A stretch of 64,000 bases of DNA from an uncultured Cellulophaga sp. (GCA_947496695.1 CANMEI010000004.1:310001-374000); one strand, 5' to 3'; positions 10,736 to 20,295 are shown, counted from the first letter of the stretch. Numbers and translations: made by a program. Notes: generated from the letters alone by a model not told the origin.

Positions 10736-12118
10736 ATGCATAAATATTCTTTTTGTCTTTTATTTTTATCATTAATCGGTTGTAATTCTATTGTTGATAA
10801 CCCTACTATTTTTGCAGGAGAAATTGTAAACCCTACCAGTAAAAGTGTAATTCTATACAAAGATGATGTTGTAATTGACTCTGCACAGTTAGACATAAAC
10901 AATAGGTTTTCTATAACTATAAATAATTTAGAAGAAGGCATTTACAACTTCAGACATGCGCCTCAGTATCAATATGTTTACTTATCAAAAGGCGATAGTT
11001 TATTGGTTCGCTTAAACACTATATCATTTGATGAATCATTAGTATTTTCTGGAAAGGGAGAGGAAATAAACAATTTTTTAATAGAAGTTTTTTTAAACAA
11101 TGAAGAAGAAGAACCTATTATTGAATCATATTACAAACTGGAACCTGAAGCATTTTCCCACAAGATAGATTCTCTTCGGAAAAATAAAAAAAACCTTTTA
11201 TCTGAGTTAGAATTAGAAACTGAAATTTCAGATAAAGCAACTGATTTTGCCAATGCAAGTATTAATTACAGTAGCTACATCAGTAAAGAAAAGTACCCTT
11301 TTATACATAATAAAAGAAAAAAAGAAATTAACATTACTAAAATTTCAGATGATTTCTATAACTATAGAAAAAATTTAAATTTTAACAATAAGGAACTAAC
11401 ATATTTTACACCTTATTATGATTATATGAAACGTCATTTTGACAACTTAGCTTATACTGATTGTGCTACAGATTGTAAAAATTCGACTGATGTTTATATT
11501 AAAAACCATCTTCATTTTAACCTTCACAAAATGGAGCTGATTGACAGTATTGTTTCTGAAAAAAGTTTAAGAGATAATTTATTTAGAAACGTTGCTATAA
11601 GTTACTTTTTAAAAGTACATGACAACGTAGATAACAACAAAGTATTTTTAGAAAACTTCCATAAACTATCAACCAATAACAAACATATTACAGAAATTCA
11701 TGATTTATATGAAGGTGTTATTAAAATGCAACCAAATCATTCAATTCCTGAAATTAATGTTATTGATAGTCTTGGTAATAGTATTTCATTAAAAGATATT
11801 TCTTCTTCTGATGAAAATGTTATAATATACTTTTGGACCGGCAAAAACCAAAGACACTTTAAAAATATTAAAAGAAGAGTTGCGAAACTAAAAACTCAAA
11901 TGCCTGAAATTACATTTGTTGGTGTTAGCCTTAGTCCTGAAGAGTATGAATGGAAAAAAATACTTGAAACAAATAATATTGCTCTAAAAAATCAATATCA
12001 GGCAACTGACCCTAATCAACTTAGAAACACTTTAATTATTGATGGTTTAAACAAAGCAATAGTTATCAAAAATGGGTTAATTGTTGATGCTTATAGAAAT
12101 GTTTATCATTTAAATTAA
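10736..12118 (+). CDS. Thioredoxin-fold lipoprotein lacking the CxxC motif
   Basis: 460 residues when started at the ATG at 10736, where a lipoprotein signal begins (MHKYSFCLLFLSLIGC); the frame is open 17 codons before it. After the lipobox comes a domain like the N-terminal beta domain of Bacteroidota TlpA/ResA-like proteins, then a long helical middle, and a C-terminal thioredoxin fold (about residues 345-460). Where these proteins carry WCxxC, this one reads WTGKNQRH, so no redox-active cysteine pair is present. It is anchored in the periplasm or outer membrane. The role is unknown and not a simple thiol oxidoreductase. Transcribed alone, divergent from the ABC-F gene. Confidence 0.72.
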   Translation: MHKYSFCLLFLSLIGCNSIVDNPTIFAGEIVNPTSKSVILYKDDVVIDSAQLDINNRFSITINNLEEGIYNFRHAPQYQYVYLSKGDSLLVRLNTISFDESLVFSGKGEEINNFLIEVFLNNEEEEPIIESYYKLEPEAFSHKIDSLRKNKKNLLSELELETEISDKATDFANASINYSSYISKEKYPFIHNKRKKEINITKISDDFYNYRKNLNFNNKELTYFTPYYDYMKRHFDNLAYTDCATDCKNSTDVYIKNHLHFNLHKMELIDSIVSEKSLRDNLFRNVAISYFLKVHDNVDNNKVFLENFHKLSTNNKHITEIHDLYEGVIKMQPNHSIPEINVIDSLGNSISLKDISSSDENVIIYFWTGKNQRHFKNIKRRVAKLKTQMPEITFVGVSLSPEEYEWKKILETNNIALKNQYQATDPNQLRNTLIIDGLNKAIVIKNGLIVDAYRNVYHLN

Positions 12119-12146
12119 ATGACTAAAAAAAATTAAATTTATAGCA

Positions 12147-12187
12147 TAAAAAAATCCGTTGAAATTAATTTCAACGGATTTTTTTTA
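12147..12187. terminator. Bidirectional intrinsic terminator
   Basis: A perfect palindrome of AATCCGTTGAAATT and its complement, with an A-run before and a T-run after, lies between two convergent genes. Confidence 0.85.
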
Positions 12188-12206
12188 TATTTAAAATTCT
12201 GTACCC

Positions 12207-12860
12207 TTAATTTCCTTTTTTATAATCTTCTAAGAATTTCGCTAAACCACTATCAGTTAATGGGTGCTTTAATAAACCTTCTATTGAAGCTAAACCGCCA
12301 GTCATAACATCTGCACCAAGTTTAGCACAATCAATAATGTGCATTGTATGTCTAACAGATGCTGCTAATATTTGTGTGTCAAAAGCATAATTATCATAAA
12401 TAAGACGAATTTCTGAAATAAGATTTAAACCATCTGTAGAAATATCATCTAGACGACCAATAAATGGAGATACATATGTTGCTCCTGCTTTTGCTGCTAA
12501 AAGTGCTTGACCAGCAGAGAATACTAAAGTAACATTAGTTCTAATACCTTTATCACTAAAATATTTACAAGCTTTCACACCATCTTTAATCATAGGTAGT
12601 TTTACAACAATTTGCTCATGTAATGCAGCAAGTTCTTCACCTTCTTTAATCATTTCGCTAAACTCAGTAGAAATAACTTCAGCAGAAACATCTCCGTCAA
12701 CAATATTACAGATATCTACATAATGCTTAAGAATATTATCTTTACCAGTAATACCTTCTTTAGCCATTAATGAAGGGTTTGTGGTTACACCATCTAAAAC
12801 ACCTAGTTCTTGGGCTTCTTTAATCTGTGCTAAATTAGCTGTATCTATAAAAAATTTCAT
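12207..12860 (-). CDS. fsa: Fructose-6-phosphate aldolase / small transaldolase
   Basis: 217 residues, the length of the short FSA/TalC subfamily rather than the roughly 320-residue TalB. It starts with [16 protein letters not shown] and [10 protein letters not shown], and has the Schiff-base Lys in VVKLPM (about residue 86) and the block [11 protein letters not shown] near 130. Enzymes of this group act as transaldolase or fructose-6-phosphate aldolase; sequence alone does not decide. With the only transketolase of the window (35-37 kb), it would serve the non-oxidative pentose phosphate pathway. Monocistronic. Confidence 0.9.
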   Translation of the reverse strand: MKFFIDTANLAQIKEAQELGVLDGVTTNPSLMAKEGITGKDNILKHYVDICNIVDGDVSAEVISTEFSEMIKEGEELAALHEQIVVKLPMIKDGVKACKYFSDKGIRTNVTLVFSAGQALLAAKAGATYVSPFIGRLDDISTDGLNLISEIRLIYDNYAFDTQILAASVRHTMHIIDCAKLGADVMTGGLASIEGLLKHPLTDSGLAKFLEDYKKGN

Positions 12861-12906
12861 TTTGGACTTATTATAATTATTAATTAAAATTACGTTATAT
12901 ACAAAG

Positions 12907-13716
12907 CTACAATTTATAATGGTTTAATAGTAATTTCTCATACACTTTATCTGGAAGTATTTTTTTAAGTTTTAACGAGAATTTTTGCATAAAATCTCCC
13001 ACTTTATAATGCACTTTAGGTTTTGGAGTATTAATAATTTTATATACAGCTTGTGCTACCTGAATAGGGTCTCCCCCACTATCAACATCATTGTTTATTG
13101 CTTCTAAAGTTGCGCCATAAGGTTTTTTATACGCTGAGTTATCAAACACAGGTGTATGGTATCTACCTGATGCTATATTTGTTGCAAAATCACCCGGTGC
13201 CAAATTGGTCATTTGTACTCCAAAATCTTTTACTTCCATTCGCATAGCTTCTGTAACTAATTCTAAAGCTCCTTTTGTTGCCGAATAAATACCACGGTAT
13301 GGCAACCCCATATACCCTGCTATTGAAGTAATATTTATAATTAATCCTGATTTTTGACTACGCATTTGTGGCAAAACAGCTTTCACCATGCGAATAGGTC
13401 CGTAAAAGTTTGTATTAAAAGCTTTTTCTATTTCAGAATTTGGTGTTTCTTCTATCGGACCAGTAATTCCAACTCCAGCATTATTAATTAAAATATCAAT
13501 TTTACCTTCTAAATTAATTAACTTCTCTACTGCCTTATTAATAGTTTCTTCAACTTTTACATCTAATTCTAACAAATCAAATTCATTAAAATTCGGATAT
13601 TTAGAGGTACTACGTGTAGTTCCATAAACTTTATATCCTTTTGATTTTAAAAAAACACCAATAGACTTACCTATTCCTGAAGATCCTCCAGTAATTAAAA
13701 CAACCTTATTATTCAT
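12907..13716 (-). CDS. Short-chain dehydrogenase/reductase
   Basis: 269 residues, a classical SDR. The cofactor loop [12 protein letters not shown] is at residues 8-19, NNAGVG near 88, and the catalytic Ser-Tyr-Lys set appears as NITSIAGY and YSATKGA (about 135-160). The substrate is not predictable; the C-terminal Lys/Leu-rich tail resembles members that act on lipids or steroids, a weak hint only. It lies 46 bases upstream of the transaldolase on the same strand but probably has its own transcript. Confidence 0.87.
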   Translation of the reverse strand: MNNKVVLITGGSSGIGKSIGVFLKSKGYKVYGTTRSTSKYPNFNEFDLLELDVKVEETINKAVEKLINLEGKIDILINNAGVGITGPIEETPNSEIEKAFNTNFYGPIRMVKAVLPQMRSQKSGLIINITSIAGYMGLPYRGIYSATKGALELVTEAMRMEVKDFGVQMTNLAPGDFATNIASGRYHTPVFDNSAYKKPYGATLEAINNDVDSGGDPIQVAQAVYKIINTPKPKVHYKVGDFMQKFSLKLKKILPDKVYEKLLLNHYKL

Positions 13717-13798
13717 ACTATATTATATAAGTACAAATAAACAAATAATAAAAGCTAGATAAAAGAGGAATTAGATTTGCTTTGAAGAATTAAAGCAT

Positions 13799-13805
13799 AA
13801 AAAAA
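13799..13805 (-). terminator. T-run ending the SRP RNA
   Basis: Seven T on the minus strand directly follow the closing stem of the SRP RNA, as expected for an intrinsic terminator in which the RNA's own end helix is the hairpin. Confidence 0.6.
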
Positions 13806-13899
13806 GGCAAGCTACCTACGTCGCACCGCTACAACCATATACCCTTGCTGCGTTCCCACCCTGGGGGATTCTACAGGAGCTGGTCGCGTAGGACTTGCC
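13806..13899 (-). ncRNA. ffs: Signal recognition particle RNA, small bacterial type
   Basis: About 94 bases on the minus strand. The ends pair (GGCAAG with CTTGCC) and the arms continue with complementary stretches (CTACG with CGTAG). The apical domain contains GGTGGGAACGCAGCAAGG, which matches the asymmetric-loop and tetraloop region bound by Ffh, where E. coli has GGAAGGAAGCAGCC. It forms the SRP with Ffh and targets nascent membrane proteins. It lies in a 347-base gap between an SDR gene and the divergently placed cyclotransferase gene. Confidence 0.9.
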
Positions 13900-13904
13900 G
13901 AGTG

Positions 13905-13934
13905 CAAATATACAATGTTTTAATTTTTTTACAA
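13905..13934 (-). promoter_or_regulatory. Promoter of the SRP RNA
   Basis: On the minus strand TTG (13934-13932) and TATATTTG (13912-13905) are 19 bases apart and end 5 bases before the RNA. This fits the Bacteroidota housekeeping promoter (TTG, 19-20 bases, TAnnTTTG) and is the best promoter match in the window. Confidence 0.7.
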
Positions 13935-14063
13935 TCATTTTACATTCTTAATTTAAATAAATACCTTGCTTAATCTAACTGAATATCCTATCTATTTGAT
14001 TGCCAATTTTTTGAAAGTCAAACTGAGTAATAAATATTATTAAAAAAATAAATAAGACTATTA

Positions 14064-15107
14064 ATGAGACTCTTTACAATTATCACTTTAACAATTACAG
14101 GCTTACTTTTTACTGCTTGTGGAACAGGAAACAAAGCTGCATCAGAACTTTTTGAAATTAAATTAGAAGGCAATAAAACACAATTTCAACAAAATGAAAA
14201 TGTAGGCATATCAATAGCTAATAAAAAAAATATTGAAATTGAAGCAGTATCATATGCTATTGATGATAAAGAAATTCAATTATCAAACAATAAAATTAAT
14301 TTAGATATGCCCGTTTTAGGTAGTAAAACACTTAAAGCTAATATTACTTATGATGGTAAAACGGAAGCTATAACTAAAGAAATTAAAATATTATCAAGTA
14401 AAAGTCCTGAAGTATATACTTATGAAATAATTAATGAATTTCCGCACGACCAAAAAGCTTTTACTCAAGGTTTAGAGTTTTATAAAGATACTTTATATGA
14501 AAGTACAGGTAGAAAAGGCCAATCTACAATAAGAAAGATTGATTTTAAAACCGGAAAAATATTAAATCAAATTAATTTAGAGGACACCTATTTTGGTGAA
14601 GGCATTACTATTTTAAATGATAAATTATACATGCTTACTTGGCAAAGTGGTATTGGTTTTATTTATAATGTAAACACTTTTGAAAAAATTGACAGCTTTA
14701 AATATGGTGCTAGCAAAGAAGGTTGGGGTTTTACTAATGATGGTAAAGAACTTTACAAAAGCGATGGTAGTGAAAAAATCTGGTTATTAAACCCTGATAC
14801 CTTAGCTGAAGAAGGACATATTGAAACGGTAACTAATAAGTCAATTTTCAATAAAGCGAATGAGCTAGAATATGTAAATGGCAAAATTTATGCTAATGTT
14901 TGGCAAAAAGAAAGTATGATGATTATTGATGCTACAAGTGGTGCCATTGAAGGTGTTATTAATTTCAGCGGATTAAAAGATAAAGTAACTAAGCATGCTG
15001 GTTTAGATGTTTTAAACGGTGTTGCATACAACCCTAGTAGAAACACTTTTTTTATAACTGGTAAAAACTGGAGTAAACTTTTTGAAGTTAAAATTGTAAA
15101 AAAATAA
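14064..15107 (+). CDS. Glutaminyl-peptide cyclotransferase, lipoprotein
   Basis: 347 residues. Residues 1-19 are a lipoprotein signal with Cys at LLFTAC. After an N-terminal beta domain of about 100 residues comes the five-bladed propeller of plant-type glutamine cyclotransferases: FPHDQKAFTQGLEF near 133, STGRKGQS near 150, FGEGITIL near 175, and NELEYVNGKIYANVW near 270. It converts N-terminal Gln of exported peptides to pyroglutamate in the periplasm or at the surface. Its stop overlaps the start of the thioesterase gene (TAATG), so it begins a three-gene operon. Confidence 0.9.
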   Translation: MRLFTIITLTITGLLFTACGTGNKAASELFEIKLEGNKTQFQQNENVGISIANKKNIEIEAVSYAIDDKEIQLSNNKINLDMPVLGSKTLKANITYDGKTEAITKEIKILSSKSPEVYTYEIINEFPHDQKAFTQGLEFYKDTLYESTGRKGQSTIRKIDFKTGKILNQINLEDTYFGEGITILNDKLYMLTWQSGIGFIYNVNTFEKIDSFKYGASKEGWGFTNDGKELYKSDGSEKIWLLNPDTLAEEGHIETVTNKSIFNKANELEYVNGKIYANVWQKESMMIIDATSGAIEGVINFSGLKDKVTKHAGLDVLNGVAYNPSRNTFFITGKNWSKLFEVKIVKK

Positions 15108-15499
15108 TGTACAAACCTTTCTTTAAAAAAATACACGTACAGCAAGATGCTATTGATGATTTAAACCATGTAAATAATGTTATTTACGTACAGTGGATTC
15201 AAGATATTGCGAAAGAACACTGGCAATCAAAAGCTTCAAAAGAGTTATTAGAAAATTGCATTTGGGTAGTTAAAAGTCATTTTGTTGAATACAAAAAAGC
15301 TGCAGTTTTAAATGACATTATTGCTATTAAAACCTACATAAAACAATCAAAAGGAGCATTATCTATAAGAATGGTTGAAATGTATGACGAGACAAGCAAC
15401 GAGCTTATTTTAAGCTCAAAAACAGAATGGGTATTGTTAGATTCTAAAAGCCTAAGACCAATTCGAGTTTCCGACGAAATAAAAGATGTTTTCAAATAA
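15107..15499 (+). CDS. Acyl-CoA thioesterase (4HBT, YbgC/FadM-like)
   Basis: 130 residues, a single hot-dog domain. The segment DDLNHVNNVIYVQWIQD (about residues 16-33) is the YbgC/FadM signature, with the catalytic Asp/Asn near HVNNV. It hydrolyses an acyl-CoA or aryl-CoA thioester in the cytosol; the acyl group is not known. Translation is coupled to the cyclotransferase by a one-base overlap (TAATG). The next gene follows after 10 bases. Confidence 0.88.
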   Translation: MYKPFFKKIHVQQDAIDDLNHVNNVIYVQWIQDIAKEHWQSKASKELLENCIWVVKSHFVEYKKAAVLNDIIAIKTYIKQSKGALSIRMVEMYDETSNELILSSKTEWVLLDSKSLRPIRVSDEIKDVFK

Positions 15500-15509
15500 C
15501 ATTTAATAA

Positions 15510-16970
15510 ATGACACTAAAAACAAAATCATACATTATCAGCTTAAGCCTACTATGTATGGTTGTTTTTGGAGGTTCATGTCGTAAAGATTTTAACTATC
15601 AAGAAAGTACTGGAAATTTATCTTTTTCGAAAGATACTGTTTATTTAGATACTGTTTTTACAAATATTAGCAGTAGTACATATGGTTTAAAAGTCTATAA
15701 CGAGAGTAACATAGACATAAGCATACCAACTATAACACTTGAGAACGGCATTGATAGTAAATATAGAATAAATGTTGACGGGCAAAGTGGAAGCATATTT
15801 ACAAATACTCCTCTTTTTGCAAATGATAGTCTGTATATTTTTATTGAAACTACTGTAGACATTTCTGAATCAACCATAAATGAAATTTTATATACAGATG
15901 CTATTGTTTTTGATAATGGAGAAAATGAACAAAAAGTACCTTTAGTTACACTCGTAAAAGATGCTATTTTTCTATATCCTAAAGAAAATACTATCATAAA
16001 AAATACCAATGAAGAAGAAATAATTACAAATGGTTTTATTTTATATGATGAATTACATTTCACCAATGAAAAATCTTATGTAATATATGGGTATGCAATT
16101 ATTCCTGAAAATGAAACTTTACAAATAGATGCTGGTGCTCGTGTTTATTTTCATGAAGCATCAGGAATATATGTACAAAAAAATAGCTCTTTAATTATAA
16201 ATGGAGCAATTAGTAACGATAATGAAACTTTAGAAAATGAAGTGATTTTTCAAGGTGACCGTTTAGAACCTGAATTTAGTGATGATCCCGGACAATGGGG
16301 AAGTGTTTGGTTAAGTAAAGAAAGTAGTAATAACCAGATTACCAATTTAACTATAAAAAATGCTACAATTGGTTTGTATATAGAGGGAGATAACTCTGAA
16401 ACTACTACAAACTTAACTATTCATAACACTCAAATATATAATAGTGCTACTTACAATATGTGGTGTAATGCTTCAACTATAACCGCTACAAATGTTGTAA
16501 TGGGCTACTCAGGAAATTCATCTTTAATTATCGTAAATGGAGGTAATTATTCGTTTGAACATTGTACAATAGCTAATTACTGGACCTCTACTTTTAGATC
16601 AGGTACAGCTTTACAAATAAATAATAACACTTTACTAAACAGTATTAATTTTACAAATTGTATAATTGACGGAAATAGCACTAATGAGATAAGTTTAATT
16701 GATAACAGTAATATTACCAACTTCAATTATAATTTTAAAAACTGCTTGCTAAAAACAACTATAGATACTACTGAGAATTCTTCAAAATATATTACAGTAT
16801 ATATTAATGAAGACGCTAGCTTTAAAAATACTAATAAAAATAGCTTCAACATATTAGAAACTTCATTTGCAATCGGCAAAGGAAGTACAACTTCTATTTC
16901 TCAAGATATTTTAGGCAATAGCAGATCTTCTAACCCAGATATAGGTGCTTATCAATATATTTTAGAATAA
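15510..16970 (+). CDS. Parallel beta-helix lipoprotein
   Basis: 486 residues, exported as a lipoprotein: residues 1-24 end at GGSC. The mature part starts with a beta-sandwich-like region (FSKDTVYLDTVFTN) and continues from about residue 180 with repeated Asn/Ile/Thr-rich rungs, such as NLTIHNTQIYNSATYNMW and INFTNCIIDGNST, the pattern of a right-handed parallel beta helix. It ends with the family's DIGAYQ motif. This protein is common in flavobacteria with no defined role; surface adhesion or polysaccharide binding is inference. Third gene of the operon. Confidence 0.8.
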   Translation: MTLKTKSYIISLSLLCMVVFGGSCRKDFNYQESTGNLSFSKDTVYLDTVFTNISSSTYGLKVYNESNIDISIPTITLENGIDSKYRINVDGQSGSIFTNTPLFANDSLYIFIETTVDISESTINEILYTDAIVFDNGENEQKVPLVTLVKDAIFLYPKENTIIKNTNEEEIITNGFILYDELHFTNEKSYVIYGYAIIPENETLQIDAGARVYFHEASGIYVQKNSSLIINGAISNDNETLENEVIFQGDRLEPEFSDDPGQWGSVWLSKESSNNQITNLTIKNATIGLYIEGDNSETTTNLTIHNTQIYNSATYNMWCNASTITATNVVMGYSGNSSLIIVNGGNYSFEHCTIANYWTSTFRSGTALQINNNTLLNSINFTNCIIDGNSTNEISLIDNSNITNFNYNFKNCLLKTTIDTTENSSKYITVYINEDASFKNTNKNSFNILETSFAIGKGSTTSISQDILGNSRSSNPDIGAYQYILE

Positions 16971-16995
16971 ACTCATTTTGAGTAAGTTAAAAAAC

Positions 16996-17022
16996 AAAAA
17001 CCCTAAAAATTCTATGGTTTTT
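16996..17022 (+). terminator. Intrinsic terminator
   Basis: AAAAACC and GGTTTTT form a 7-bp stem 26 bases after the beta-helix gene stop, with T at the end of the stem. A 19-base stretch including its 3' half recurs in the terminator at 21031-21057. Confidence 0.55.
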
Positions 17023-17072
17023 ATACAGTCTCCTCTTAAATACAAATGGTATTTTGCCACGAAACAAATATC

Positions 17073-17807
17073 ATGGAGTACGGATATACAATCATTAATT
17101 CTGACGCTAAATCTAGTCACGAATTAAGAACCCAATTAGTAAGTTTTAAAGAATTTAGATGTACAGGAGTAACCAATAACTGTAAAGAAGGTTTAAATAC
17201 CATATTAAAACAAATGCCTGATGTAGTTTTTATTTTTTTAAAAGAGAATGCTAATGATTGTTTTAATATGGTAAAAGAACTTCATCAGTTTGTAAAATTT
17301 ATGCCTATAATAATTGGAATTTCTAGTAATCAGAACTATGCATATGAAGCTATAAAAAATGGTTTTTTTGATTATTGGTTACTTCCTTTAAATGAGTTTG
17401 ATATACGAAAGACTTCTCTTAAATTACAGAAATTAAATCTTAAGGAGCAATTTTCAAACACTACACTTTGCCTAAAATCCTATAAAGATTATAGGTATAT
17501 TGATACTAACGAAATTTTGTATTTAAAGGCAGATAACAATACTACTGATGTTATTTTAAAAGACAATACTATAATAACAGCTTTTAAAACACTAAAAACT
17601 TTTGAAGCCAGACTCCCTACCAATTTCATTAGAACACACCAGAGTTATATTTTAAATACAGATTATATTTCTCGAATAAATTATGGCAAATCTATCTGTG
17701 CTTTAAAGAATAGTGAAATACAATTACCGTTCTCTAAATCATACAAACAAAATATTGATGATTTAAAAAAAATATTAACCAAAACCACAATTACTACCTT
17801 AAATTAA
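17073..17807 (+). CDS. LytTR-family transcription regulator with degenerate receiver
   Basis: 244 residues from the ATG at 17073; the frame is open from 17046, but family members begin at MEYGYTIIN. Residues 1-125 have the receiver-domain layout, yet the phosphoacceptor strand reads PDVVFIFLKE where PDLVFLDI is expected, so the Asp is replaced by Phe. The C-terminal LytTR DNA-binding domain (about 140-240) is complete: YIDTNEILYLKADNN, a strand with TTDVIL, and FIRTHQSYILN. It probably binds DNA without phosphorylation. A tiny lipoprotein gene and a TPR kinase/regulator pair follow on the same strand. Confidence 0.88.
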   Translation: MEYGYTIINSDAKSSHELRTQLVSFKEFRCTGVTNNCKEGLNTILKQMPDVVFIFLKENANDCFNMVKELHQFVKFMPIIIGISSNQNYAYEAIKNGFFDYWLLPLNEFDIRKTSLKLQKLNLKEQFSNTTLCLKSYKDYRYIDTNEILYLKADNNTTDVILKDNTIITAFKTLKTFEARLPTNFIRTHQSYILNTDYISRINYGKSICALKNSEIQLPFSKSYKQNIDDLKKILTKTTITTLN

Positions 17808-17957
17808 ACCAATTCTAATAAACTTAACCTGTTTACTCACAGATTCATACCATATACTAAACAAAAAAAAAAGACAAAAAAAATACTGCCCTCTCCTATT
17901 ACTTTTGAATCAACAAAAAAATCGAAACCAATTTTAACTAATCAAAAAAGTAACCCC

Positions 17958-18119
17958 ATGAGAAAAATAGTAGCAGTAGTAGCGGTTTTAGGAATGAATT
18001 TAGGAATGTTATCTTGTACTTCAGACAGTGCAACTCAAGATGACAATTTATATGAAATACAAGCCAGTGCTTCACAAGATTGTGATGATTGTGAAGTTAG
18101 AATGCCTACAAGAGATTAA
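17958..18119 (+). CDS. Small lipoprotein, 53 residues
   Basis: ATG at 17958 to TAA at 18117-18119. Residues 1-19 are a clean lipoprotein signal (MRKIVAVVAV start, lipobox GMLSC with Cys20). The mature part is 34 residues and contains DCDDCEV, a CxxC-type pair among Asp residues. It has its own strong terminator 16 bases downstream and about 150 bases of A-rich leader upstream, so it looks like a separately controlled transcript between the LytTR gene and the TPR kinase gene. Function unknown; a metal-binding or signalling peptide is possible but inferred. Confidence 0.7.
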   Translation: MRKIVAVVAVLGMNLGMLSCTSDSATQDDNLYEIQASASQDCDDCEVRMPTRD

Positions 18120-18134
18120 AAAATAACTCAATAT

Positions 18135-18170
18135 AAAAAAGCCTTAAATTAGTTTATTTAAGGCTTTTTT
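18135..18170 (+). terminator. Intrinsic terminator of the small lipoprotein gene
   Basis: AGCCTTAAAT and ATTTAAGGCT pair, preceded by an A-run and followed by six T. It separates the small lipoprotein from the kinase gene. Confidence 0.85.
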
Positions 18171-18201
18171 ATATATTGTATATTTTACATGATTTCACAA
18201 A

Positions 18202-20286
18202 ATGACTATAAAGAAGTACTTACAAATATTTTCTGTTTTTATTATTGTTCTTCTAACTTTCATAAAATGCTCAAAAGTAGTTAAAACAGAAAACCATACA
18301 ATAAACTCAAAGCATTCTGATAGTCTAATAAAATATATCAGCACTAGCAATAACAGCACCTTATCAAAGAAAAAAAGATATCAAATAATTGATAGTTCAT
18401 TAAAATATATTGAAATAAACCCTAATATTTCAAATAAAAAAAAAGTTTTATCTAAAATCTCATACAGTCTTAGAAATCTAAATGATTCTTTACGGTTTAG
18501 AAATGTAAACAATCAACTTTTAAATTTATCTAAAAAAAATAATGATTCAACAGGTATTGCAGATGCTTATTGGGATTTAGGTTATTTTTTTTATGTAAAC
18601 AAAGTAAATGACAGCGCTTTTTATAATTATAATAAAGCTCAAGATATATTCACTAAGCTAGATTCTATTAAATCTACTGCAATTCTTCAATATACAAATG
18701 CCGTTCTTCAACGAGAAGTTGGAGATTTTTCAGGAAGTGAAATCAATACTGTTAATGCTATTAAAAAATTTAAAAAAATTAAAGCATATAACCATATTTT
18801 TGATTGCTATAATAATTTAGGTGCAATTTCTTCTTCTTTATCTGCTAATAAAAGAGCTATTGAATACTTTAATAAAGCAAATATTTATTTAGACTCTTTT
18901 TCAAGCTCAAAGTATGAACGCTTTTTGACAATCAACAATATTGGCGTTAGCCATAAAAATTTAGGTGAATTTGATAATGCTATTATTAATTTTGAAAAAA
19001 TTATAAATATTGACAGCTTAAAACATAATAATCCTAATTTTTATGCTAAAGTACTTACTAACTTAGCTAGCACTAAAGCAGCACTAAATACAACTGAAAA
19101 TTTAAAACCAATATATCAAAATGCTATAACACTAATAAATAATAATGATTTTGTAAAAGCTACAATATATAGTCACTTTGCTGATTATTTAGCTTCAAAA
19201 AATGAAATTTATTCAGCCATATATTTTGCTAAAAATTCTCGAATTCTTTCCTTAAAAACAGAAAACACCTCAAGCTTACTTCGCTCACTTGAACTTTTAT
19301 CACAAATTGATAAAAATAACGGCAATAAATACTCTCAGGAGTATATCACACTAACAAAAAAATTACAAAAAGAAGAACGCGATATAAAAGATAAATTTGC
19401 TCGCATACGTTTTGAAACAGATGAGTTTATAAAAGAAAATGAATTATTAGATAACAAGAACAAACTATTAGGTAAAGAAAAACAACTTTTAACTTCAATT
19501 GCTATTACTGTTTTAGTTATTGCATTTGCAGTTTTAATTATTACTTTATTAAGAATAAAAAATAAAGAGCTTAAATTCAAACAACAACAACAAGAAACCA
19601 ATCAAGAAATTTTTAATTTGTTAATGCAACAACAAGGAAAATTTCAAGAAGGAAAAAAATTGGAACAAGAACGTATATCTCAAGAACTACACGATGGCGT
19701 TTTAAACAAAATGCTAGGTATTAGACTAGTATTAACAGGTTTAAATAAAAGAAATGACCCTGAGTCTATTAAACAACGTTCTGAATTAATAAAAGAATTA
19801 GCCGAACTATCTGAAGAAATTAGAACAGTATCACACGAATTAAATACTGCTTCATATCAAAAAGTACACAATTTTATTGAAGCTATAAAAACTTTAGTCA
19901 AAACATTTAGAGTAGCTTCACCTGAAATTAATTATAATTTTATATTCAGCGAATCTGTAGATTGGGATAATATCAATAGTGATATTAAAATTAATTTATA
20001 TCGTATTTTACAAGAAGTCATTCAAAACAGTGTTAAACATGCTAAAGCCAAAAACATTTTCATTAATTTTGAAGCTACCGAGACTAAAATTAACGTAATA
20101 ATTGAAGATAACGGAATTGGTTTTTACCAAAAGAAACAAAAAAGTGGTATTGGTATTAGAAATATATCTTCCCGTATTAAAAAAATTAAAGGAGAATGGA
20201 CTATAAAAAGTAATATAGGTATTGGTACCAGTATTACTTTATATATACCATATGACATTAAAAGTGAGAATAAAAAAATAGCTTAA
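18202..20286 (+). CDS. TPR sensor histidine kinase (HisKA_3 type)
   Basis: 694 residues. A hydrophobic N-terminus (residues 6-23) exports a periplasmic region of tetratricopeptide repeats (about 110-370; for example AYWDLGYFFYVNKVNDSAFY and ITNNIG-like repeats). A short coiled coil and one transmembrane helix (about 430-452) follow. The cytosolic part has the dimerisation helix with the phosphorylated His in ERISQELHDGVLNKML (about 497) and an ATPase domain with N-box QEVIQNSVKHAKA, DNGIGF and GIGIRNISSR. It autophosphorylates and passes the phosphate to the regulator encoded 9 bases downstream. The signal is unknown. Confidence 0.9.
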   Translation: MTIKKYLQIFSVFIIVLLTFIKCSKVVKTENHTINSKHSDSLIKYISTSNNSTLSKKKRYQIIDSSLKYIEINPNISNKKKVLSKISYSLRNLNDSLRFRNVNNQLLNLSKKNNDSTGIADAYWDLGYFFYVNKVNDSAFYNYNKAQDIFTKLDSIKSTAILQYTNAVLQREVGDFSGSEINTVNAIKKFKKIKAYNHIFDCYNNLGAISSSLSANKRAIEYFNKANIYLDSFSSSKYERFLTINNIGVSHKNLGEFDNAIINFEKIINIDSLKHNNPNFYAKVLTNLASTKAALNTTENLKPIYQNAITLINNNDFVKATIYSHFADYLASKNEIYSAIYFAKNSRILSLKTENTSSLLRSLELLSQIDKNNGNKYSQEYITLTKKLQKEERDIKDKFARIRFETDEFIKENELLDNKNKLLGKEKQLLTSIAITVLVIAFAVLIITLLRIKNKELKFKQQQQETNQEIFNLLMQQQGKFQEGKKLEQERISQELHDGVLNKMLGIRLVLTGLNKRNDPESIKQRSELIKELAELSEEIRTVSHELNTASYQKVHNFIEAIKTLVKTFRVASPEINYNFIFSESVDWDNINSDIKINLYRILQEVIQNSVKHAKAKNIFINFEATETKINVIIEDNGIGFYQKKQKSGIGIRNISSRIKKIKGEWTIKSNIGIGTSITLYIPYDIKSENKKIA

Positions 20287-20295
20287 ATATTTTAC

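Noticed and set aside
15695..16066. Antisense gene of 123 codons in the beta-helix gene
   Set aside because: It lies wholly within a well-supported lipoprotein gene, has no domain and is a reflection of its codon pattern. The same applies to other antisense frames in clpB, fahA, recN, coaBC and tkt.
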